A DNA stretch of 64,000 bases from Hirsutella rhossiliensis (Eukaryota > Ascomycota > Sordariomycetes > Hypocreales > Ophiocordycipitaceae). Positions within the stretch are counted from its first letter, which is position 1. Each line of letters starts with the position of its first letter. Below the pieces are notes generated by a model. It did no database searches. It saw nothing but the letters and a program-made list of their open reading frames with translations, and was not told the DNA's origin. Position numbers and translations under genes: made by a program. The stretch spans positions 806,001 to 870,000 of the forward strand of contig NW_025408687.1 in assembly GCF_020360975.1 (NCBI RefSeq), read 5' to 3'. Below are positions 57,750 through 64,000 of this stretch, piece after piece.

Positions 57750-57941
57750 GTATAAGCTATTAACTAATAGATCTAATAGATATCTCTTTAAAAAGGATAC
57801 TACTTTCTTAAAGGAGTACCCCGCTACCCTCTAAGTAGATAGAAAGTATTATAGTTATCCTAGAAGCGATTAAAAGCGTAACGGCTAGCGAGAAAAATAA
57901 GGTTCTCGCTATACTAAGAGAGCTATCTATAAGACTAGCGT
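57750..57941 (+). pseudogene. 5' part of LTR-element gag, interrupted by insertion
   Basis: About 80 bp after the LTR the plus frame from about 57837 is open to the insertion site: ESIIVILEAIKSVTASEKNK, then VLAILRELSIRLA. This is the helical N-terminus style of fungal gypsy Gag; the presumed ATG reads ATA after RIP. It is cut at 57941 by the minus-strand element and resumes in compatible frame at 61032. Confidence 0.6.
57937..57941. other. Left target-site duplication AGCGT
   Basis: Directly abuts TGTCACGG at 57942; the same five bases follow the right end at 61027-61031. Five bp is the usual Ty3/gypsy duplication. Confidence 0.7.
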
Positions 57942-58450
57942 TGTCACGGAGTAGGCAGTAGGCAGCATCCTCTACTAAGGGGTATATAAGGCGGCACCCC
58001 CCCCTTCCCCCTTCCCTTCCTTCTCTCCCTTCTTTAACCGCAGTAGCAGCATTAATAGGTAAGTTCCGCTCTACCCGGGGCGTTAGTCCGATCCTAGCTA
58101 TGCGGGCCGCTCTATTAACGTATGCTCGTAGTAGCAGCGGCAACAGCAACAATAGCCCCAACAACAATAACAACTCTAACCAGTAAGTTCCGCGCCTTAT
58201 AGAGCGGGAGGCCGTATTCCGTCGTGCTAACTTCCGCGATAGATATATCCGCCTCTCCCTCTCCCACCTCCTCCTTCTCGGAGCGTGCGGAGTCGTTCGT
58301 CGACGCCGTGCTGGCCGCGGCCGACGACGACTCCGCCGCTGCCGCCGCTCCTGCCCGCGCCGCTGCCACCGCTCCCACCGCCGCCGCCGCCGCCTCTACT
58401 GCGCTATTCGCTCTCACGTCGCCCCTTAGGGTAACGACGCCGTCCCCCTA
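57942..58450 (-). mobile_element. Left terminal segment of the nested element, little RIP
   Basis: Keeps many CA/TG dinucleotides, for example around 57942-57995 and 58138-58180, unlike its surroundings. It has a TATATAA box-like word at 57982-57990, a pyrimidine tract, two copies of GTAAGTTCCGC (58061 and 58184) and Ala-rich open frames on both strands (58115-58417 minus; 58224-58451 plus) that look like GC-driven frames. It may be a different LTR type or a separate insertion. Confidence 0.5.
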
Positions 58451-58915
58451 AGTAAGTCCTACTCCTCCGCTCCCTATTTCCGCCTCTAACGCCCCCGGCG
58501 CCAGGGACACTCCCTCCGTCGCCCTATCGGCGGTCCCTAGCCGTGCCCGCCTCCGCCGCCGCCACTGCCCCCTGCCGCCGCCGCTGGCGCCCTCTGCCCC
58601 CGGAGCCGCCGCCGCCGCCGACTAGCTTACGGGCTTAGAGGGCCGCCTCAGCGCCCTAGAGACCGCCGCCGCCGCTAATAAGAAGGAGGAGGCCGACGAG
58701 GACGACGATAACGAAGATAATAATAGCGATAAGGAATAGGCCGGGTAGTGAGGGCTCCGCCGTGATAAACGCTGTTTTTATCTCCGCCCGTACTATTACG
58801 CTTATATTGCTTATATTGCCGTGACTGCCCCCTCCGCTATGCCTACTTCGTGGTCCTAGCCCGGGCTACTATCGGTGGTCCGCTAGTCCGTCGTTCTCGT
58901 CTACCGTTCCGAATA

Positions 58916-59100
58916 AGGCTTCGAACTTATCGAGGGCTACGGTTCCCGTAAACTTATATACGGGTTCCCACGTAGGGTCGAGATACCCGCGCCACTTAAC
59001 GAGGACCTCCCGGCGTTTCCCCCTACCGACCTTTTTCTAGCGCGCGGCCCGTATCTCTTCGACCTCGAACTCGTCCTCTCCCTCTACCTCAATTGCGGGC
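58916..59100 (-). pseudogene. Chromodomain remnant of retrotransposon integrase C-terminus
   Basis: Minus-strand translation reads EVEEIRAAR, a TAG in place of Trp, KKVGRGKRREVLVKWRGYLD and PTWEPVYKFTG. VKWRGY and the TWEP that follows are the diagnostic chromodomain core; this marks a chromovirus, which targets methyl-marked histones. The Trp-to-stop is a RIP product. Broken, not expressible as one frame. Confidence 0.88.
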
Positions 59101-59479
59101 GGTTAAGCGTCCGCTGCTTCTTATCCGGGCAGCGGGTTAGAGGAGGCTCTACGAAGGAGGTCTACGTTAATCTTATTATAGACCCCCGTTAGGAGACCAT
59201 CGAGCTCTATAACCTACGGGCTAATAACCCTCCGCGTAAACCGGCGTATAGCTAGTTAAGCTTCTTCTTTAGTCGTGCCGACCTATAGTTACGGAGGTCT
59301 AGCCATACCTTATCTCCTGCCGCGAACCTATCTACTAGGGCCTAGTCTTATTAGCGTGCCGCTCCTAATCTTACGCCGGCGGCTATCGCGGATTAGCGAT
59401 AATCCGTGGTCTCCTATAGCTTTCGTCGAACGCGGAGGCGCGGCCCTCTAGTAACGTATTGCTATGCTGCTCCGCTGCC

Positions 59480-60340
59480 ACGTACGGCAAAGGAACTAGT
59501 AAGGGTGGTTCGAAGCTATGCGTTATAAAGAAAGGGCCATCCTAATAGAGGTATATAGTCTACTATTTAGCGTAAGTTAGGCGAGAGCCACCGGTCCTAG
59601 TCTACTTAGTTGCGGGCTCGATGGCAGTAGGTAACCGCCTCCTAGTTAACCCTCTCGGGCCTCCGTCGGTCATAGGTGATATGCCGTGCTAAGCAGCTGC
59701 GTAATCTAAAGTAGCTAGCATAGGTGCTGCTAAAAGCAGCTAGTCAATTCGATCCCCTATCGCTTATAATGAGGCTGGCTAGCTATGCGAGCGGGCCTAG
59801 CACTATAGGAAGCGCTCTGCGTGGACTCTATATCTATAGACGGCATCGCTCTAATCTATAGACTTATTAAGTCGGTCCTTAATTACCTATATATGGCGGT
59901 TGCCGCCTCTATAGTAGGAGGTCCGTTATAAAGTCCATCTATATATGCGTGTAGAACCGGTCGGGCACGGCTACTTAGCAGCCGTAGCTGCGCCCTCTAG
60001 ATCTTCGTGCGGCGTAGATATCGTAGTTACGGAGGAAGCGACGAACGTAGTGCTATAGGAGGGCTAGTAAAGTCCTCGCAAGGCCTACTGCTATGCCCTG
60101 TCTGCTAGGTGACCCGACGCTAGAGTTATAGATAAGTTAGACCAGCCTCCGGGCTCGTTCGTTCGTCTAGCTCCGCGGTCCCTCCTTCTCCTTAGCTTCA
60201 GTAGTATACGGTGCGCCCGGTACCCATAGTCTCCCGCTAGCGTAGATGCCCCCGTAGGTCGATATAGTAGTCGGCCACCTATACCTTTAGCTTTAGCGGA
60301 TCTAGGCGTCGAGCGCCGGACTTAACGGCGCGGCGCACGC
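59480..60340 (-). pseudogene. Integrase remnant (Ty3/gypsy)
   Basis: Recognisable pieces across frames: GLARTLLALL...HYVRRFLRNYDIYAARRS (zinc-binding part, with both Cys lost to Tyr-like changes), MDFITDLLL (catalytic Asp), TAYH...TDG, and DGPFFITHSFEPPL. TAG and frame shifts interrupt it. Confidence 0.8.
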
Positions 60341-60539
60341 CTCGTAGTACGGTCAGAGCGCTATCCTATCCATAAGCGTTATAGGGCCTCATCTTAGAAT
60401 ACTCTCGCCGCGCGCGCCCCCGGGCCGGTCTATCCCTCCTCGCCGGACCGAGGCAAGGGCGCGGGGGGAAGCTTATTCGCTGGCACCGCGTCTTCCTCTA
60501 CTAGGGAAGCTCCTATATAAGTCCGTAGTACTTCCTGCG

Positions 60540-60840
60540 GGATAAGCTATAGATCCCGGGCCTCGATATCCGCTCCCGTCGGCCGGTCCTGATCCCTCCG
60601 GGAAAGCGCGTCTAGGACCGCGGAGTCCCGCCCGGGGCGGTACTTAATCGAGAAGTTAAAGCGTAAGAGATACTCCGCCTAGCGGGCTTGCCGCTCCGAG
60701 AGGTGCTGGCGAGTTATAAAGTACTCGAGGTTCCTATGGTCTATAAGAACCTCGAAGCTCTTATAGCTCCAGAGCTCCGCTTGCTATTGCTCGAGGCAGC
60801 TAATAATCGCCAGCATCTCCTTATCGTGAATAGCTTATAC
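60540..60840 (-). pseudogene. RNase H remnant (Ty3/gypsy)
   Basis: Minus-strand translation begins directly at the LTR edge: AIHDKEMLAIISCLEQ, stop for Trp, FEVLIDHRNLEYFITRQHLS, ERQAR, stop for Trp, AEYLLRFNFSIKYRPG, then ALSRR. All are hallmark gypsy RNase H blocks. The upstream reverse transcriptase is absent; the LTR is fused to this point through the word GTATAAGCTATT shared with the primer-binding region. Confidence 0.9.
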
Positions 60841-61026
60841 TGTCACGGAGTAGGCAGAGGCGTGCGCGCAGGTGCCGTCCGTAGGATAATGTTAATAAGC
60901 TATGTAGAGCTCTTCTATGCGCGGCTAGCCCGCCCCTATACTTACGGGATCCGGCCCTCCGCACGTGACTACACGGCTTAGGCCGCGGCCCAAGCCCATC
61001 ACCTATAATAGTCAAAGACTCTTATA
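60841..61026 (-). mobile_element. LTR, 186 bp, minus orientation, nearly RIP-free
   Basis: Reverse complement of the 57564 LTR family, ungapped. It keeps about nine CA sites, reads TATAAGAGTCTTTGAC at its 5' end (one TG to TA change inferred) and ends CTACTCCGTGACA. It contrasts sharply with the RIP-degraded DNA on both sides. Confidence 0.85.
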
Positions 61027-61031
61027 AGCGT
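61027..61031. other. Right target-site duplication AGCGT
   Basis: Matches 57937-57941 exactly. Five bases can match by chance (about 1 in 1000), but the position fits the element end. Confidence 0.65.
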
Positions 61032-61960
61032 TAACCCCTATAACTTCTATAACGCTAGTTATAGCGGCGGTACTACTAATATAGAAGCTACTTCCTTAGC
61101 TAACTTAAGATAGTAAGCCTAAGTCTTTTTATTTCTTCCTTAGCTAGCTATAAATAAAGGTTATAATAAATAAGAAATAGGGCCTAAACGGCTATTATAA
61201 TATAGTATAGTATTTACTTATTTATACGCTATTAAAGCCCTAGATATAGCGGATCTTTAGATTTTAAGATAAGGGCGGCCTTAGGGGTAAACGCGACCTA
61301 TAGGACTTCTTTTAATACCTTATATATATATTTAGTAATATATAGAAGCGGGAGAAAGTATAAGATAGGCTATAGACCCTTAGGTAAAGGAATAAGTAGA
61401 CCTTTAGTAAATTCCTCTTTAACTTTAAGGAGACGCCCTTATAAGTAGTAAGAACTATAGTATAGAAAGATAGTATAAAGCTTATATAGTTATAAAATTT
61501 AATTATATTAGCTTTATAAGAGCTACTTATCCCTATAATTATACTTATTAACTATAGTAAGTATATAAGCTAGTTAATAAAGGTAGTATAGGGCTATAAG
61601 TAAACGCTATATTTTTAAAAGCTATATAAGTATACGCTATATAGTAGTAATAAGATTACTACCTCTTTATAAGAAGAATAGCTAACTATTAATATTAATA
61701 AGGATACCTTAATATCGGCTACTTATATAAACTAAGCTAAATATAGTAAGAAGCTATCTTTAAATATCCCTTATACTATCTTATACTTTAAGTAGTAAGC
61801 GAAGTAAGTAATAAGTAAGGAAATTAAGAAAAGGAAAGCTAATAGCCGCTACTTATATTATAGCGCGTTTATATACTTTATATTAAAGTGCCCTTTCCTT
61901 TTAGCTAAGCGGCCTATAGCTATTTAAGTAGTAAAGATAAAACTACTCTTTACCTTAAAC
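61032..61960 (+). pseudogene. Gag remnant continuing the plus-strand LTR element, with CCHC knuckle
   Basis: RIP-riddled plus frame around 61320-61500 resembles gypsy Gag (RREKV-DRL, FSKFLFNFKETPL). A CX2CX4HX4C zinc knuckle lies at 61850-61891: the first two Cys and the His now read Tyr (TAC, TAT, TAC) and the last Cys TGC survives, followed by CPFLLAKRP. The element's protease and polymerase region was not recognised to the right. Confidence 0.7.
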
Positions 61961-62400
61961 GATAAAGAGGACTCCGCGCCCTTAAGCTTAAAGGAAAAAG
62001 AGTAGCTCTAAAGTAAAAATAAGCTTTAGGGCCCTAATTACTAATACTAGTAAAAGGGATAAAGGAATTATCTACCTATATAAAAGAGGAGCTTACTTTA
62101 ATATAGGTTATAATTAATAACTCCTTACTAAATAATATCTTTTAAGCTTTACTTTAAAAAGTTTAAAAACTTCTTATAAAACTAATATATATCTATAGTA
62201 AGTATATATCGCGATTAAAATACTAACTAATACTAAGAATTAATTTAGCGGTATTAATTACCCTTAGTAATAATACTACGCTAAGGCTAAGGGGTAAGTA
62301 AATATAATAGCGGCCTTTAATATACTAGGCTTAATTAAAGCGTATAATATAAAGAGACGCTACTTAAATTTATATACCTTAATAAAGCGAGTTAATAAAC
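61961..62400. repeat. RIP-mutated AT-rich DNA, not classified
   Basis: Between the Gag remnant and the LINE ORF1 remnant. No family blocks were seen; stops are dense in all frames. Confidence 0.55.
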
Positions 62401-63340
62401 TTAAAGCAGCGATATAATACTAGCTTAGGCGCTAAGCGACCTTATAGAAAAAGTAGTATATAATAAACTCGCGGGCTTTATTATAAGCGTATAGTTTAAT
62501 AGGGTATAGGTAGTAGTTAAATAGCTCTTTAAGGTAAAGAGCTATACTAGTAACGCGTCGTTAATAGTACTCTATATAGATAAGAGCTTTAAGATAATAA
62601 TCTAAAAAGTAATTAAGAAAGTAGTTAAAAAAGAACTCTACTTAGGTATCGCTTTAAGCTTAGAGGGCCCTAAGCGAACCTAGGCTATAGTTATAGCTAA
62701 GACTAAGAAACTAACCTAATATAAAGCTATAGTAAAATAAGTCCTACCGCGCTATAAATATAAGATTATTATAGTTCTTACTAAAGTACTACTTAAAATC
62801 CTAAGCTATAAATTAAAGGATATAGTAAAGGTAGTAAATATAGCCTTAAAAGCTATAAGCGCTATAGTAGCGAGGTGCCTTTAAAGTAAGGATATTACGG
62901 TTATATTTAATACCTTAGCGAGAGCCTACTAAAGGGACTAAAGCTAGGTTAAGGCTATATTTAAACTAAAGGCTATAATTACCTACTATATATATATAGT
63001 AGTTACTAAGAATATCCTTTTAAAGGTAGCGATAGTAAATAGGGAGCGATTACTTTATAAGATTATAAAGGTTAATAAAGTTAAGGTCTTTTAGGCTTAA
63101 GAGCTATACCTTTAATTTAAAATATCGATAGTAATAACTATACTTATTAAGGTTAGTAGCTTAAAAGAGGCTAATAGGCTCTATAACCTAAGCTTAGTCC
63201 TTAAAGTATAAATCTTTTAATATAAACCCTATAATAAGTCGGTCTAACTATAAAGGTACTATAATTACTATAAGTATAGCTATATTACTAAATAGTATAT
63301 TATTATTATTAAGATTATGCTAGGGACCTAGCTAAAGGTA
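62401..63340 (+). pseudogene. Tad1-like LINE ORF1 remnant
   Basis: Plus-strand translation from about 62520 resembles the ORF1 of fungal Tad1-type non-LTR elements: KVVNIALKAISAIVARCL, SKDITVIFNTLARAY, VTKNILLKVAIVNRERLLYK, EANRLYNLSLVLKV, then a CX2CX4HX4C knuckle at 63257-63298. All four ligand codons now encode Tyr (TAC, TAC, TAT, TAT), exactly what G-to-A in TGC/TGT and C-to-T in CAT would give. Many TAG and TAA codons stand for Gln and Trp. The endonuclease/reverse transcriptase ORF2 was not recognised downstream. Confidence 0.75.
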
Positions 63341-64000
63341 TCTAGAACTTTAATATTAAATAAGAGGGAAAAACTAAAGTGCCTAGGGGAAAACCCTCCC
63401 CTCTTTTAGTACGGGTCCGCCTCGAACGAGGTCGTGGTAGCAGTATATAGGAAATTTACGCCGGCTACCGCGGGCTACTCCCGCGAAATCGCGTCTCGGC
63501 GCGGGCCCTCTTAGGCTATAGCCGCTACTATCCCGAGCGGCCGCGGCCAGGCTCGCTAGCGGGCCTGGGTTATAGGCGTGATCTCTCTCGGGGCCTAACT
63601 GCGGGCCTCACACCCTGAGCTCCGCGTCGTAGCGCGTGGCGCGGTTGCGTCGGCTTATCAGTCCGTTAGTTAGTAGGGTAGGTAATATCCGGTTACCGGG
63701 CCGGGCGCTAGTATAGGTCGCTCCTAGGTAGGGCGGCTAATCGAAGTCGGTTAGCCGCTCCGCTAATCGTAAATCGGTTCCCGTCCGGCTGCGACGACGA
63801 TCAGGGCGCGGCGGCTATATTACCCTCTATCTTATGGTTACTAATTACGCGCGCCCGGCTCGCGCCTGCTCATATACCTGCCCTCCCCCCCCGGTTCCGT
63901 ACGTGCCTCCTCCTATCCCTCTATTATCTATCTCTTTCGTAGGCCTAGCTACTACCTCGCCCGCCTCGTTTCTATAACTCCGGGTCTCCTTAACACCGTA
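63341..64000. repeat. GC-richer, partly RIP-mutated DNA at window end
   Basis: GC content rises after 63380 and some CA/TG reappear, but CA remains depleted and no gene or transposon protein was recognised on either strand. It may be the next part of the LINE or another repeat, cut by the window edge. Confidence 0.5.

Larger units (their letters stand above)
57942..61026 (-). mobile_element. Nested Ty3/gypsy chromovirus fragment, 3.1 kb
   Basis: On the minus strand the order is LTR (60841-61026), RNase H, integrase, chromodomain, then a GC-rich terminal segment. Gag, protease and reverse transcriptase are missing. Both ends read TGTCACGGAGTAGGCAG on the plus strand, and AGCGT flanks both sides, so it entered the gag of the plus-strand element as a unit. 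After 17 bp the two ends differ: the left end is not a second copy of the 186-bp LTR. The interior is mutated mainly in CpA/TpG context with many Trp codons turned to TAG; the two ends are nearly untouched. Confidence 0.75.

Noticed and set aside
58115..58417. Ala-rich minus-strand frame in the nested element as a Gag protein
   Set aside because: It lies 3' of the chromodomain where Gag is not expected, and poly-Ala comes from a GCC/GCT run.

Overview
This is genomic DNA of a filamentous ascomycete (Pezizomycotina, probably Sordariomycetes and perhaps Hypocreales). The evidence is short spliceosomal introns (about 50-130 nt, GT-AG with CTNAC/CTGAC branch sites), GC-rich third positions, a broadly conserved set of single-copy eukaryotic genes, and an end region carrying the classic signature of repeat-induced point mutation (RIP). 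The species assignment is an inference. All exon coordinates were built by hand from splice signals and protein-family knowledge.

Layout. 1-0.75 kb: 3' end of a vacuolar endopolyphosphatase. 1.6-2.0 kb: a small uncharacterised ORF, then 2.6 kb of purine/G-rich non-coding DNA. 4.5-8.3 kb: a large DUF1765 protein. 8.3-15.4 kb: about 7 kb in which I support no gene, with short tandem repeats and TAGGTACC-type palindromes. 15.4-56.0 kb: a dense housekeeping block: PhoD-like phosphatase, P5C dehydrogenase, bHLH factor, Per1, Mps1 kinase, mitochondrial bL21, Nsa2, PRMT1, phosphoacetylglucosamine mutase, Mus81, riboflavin synthase, Acl4, an RWD protein, Puf6, a Cys-rich single-pass membrane protein, Rpb4, Trs23, Rpn10, borealin/Nbl1 and Tma22/DENR. 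Strands alternate almost strictly here, giving divergent promoter pairs and tight convergent 3' ends. Several genes concern ribosome biogenesis or translation (Nsa2, Acl4, Puf6, bL21m, Tma22, perhaps the RWD protein) or chromosome segregation and repair (Mps1, Nbl1, Mus81).

56.5-64 kb: a RIP-degraded transposon graveyard. A plus-strand LTR retroelement (186-bp LTR at 57564, then gag) is split by a 3.1-kb minus-strand Ty3/gypsy chromovirus fragment (RNase H, integrase, chromodomain) bounded by a 5-bp target duplication AGCGT. The right end of that insert is a second, ungapped 186-bp copy of the same LTR, inverted and almost unmutated. Further right lies the ORF1 of a Tad1-like LINE, with all four zinc-knuckle ligands changed to Tyr.

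The most notable observations are unusual gene architectures (a start codon split by an intron in TRS23, an ATG-only exon in NSA2, two GC-AG introns, a stop-free 3n intron in RPB4, 14- and 20-nt exons) and the contrast in RIP between the two LTR copies and across the nested element. I found no CRISPR, rRNA or tRNA gene and no clear secondary-metabolite cluster.
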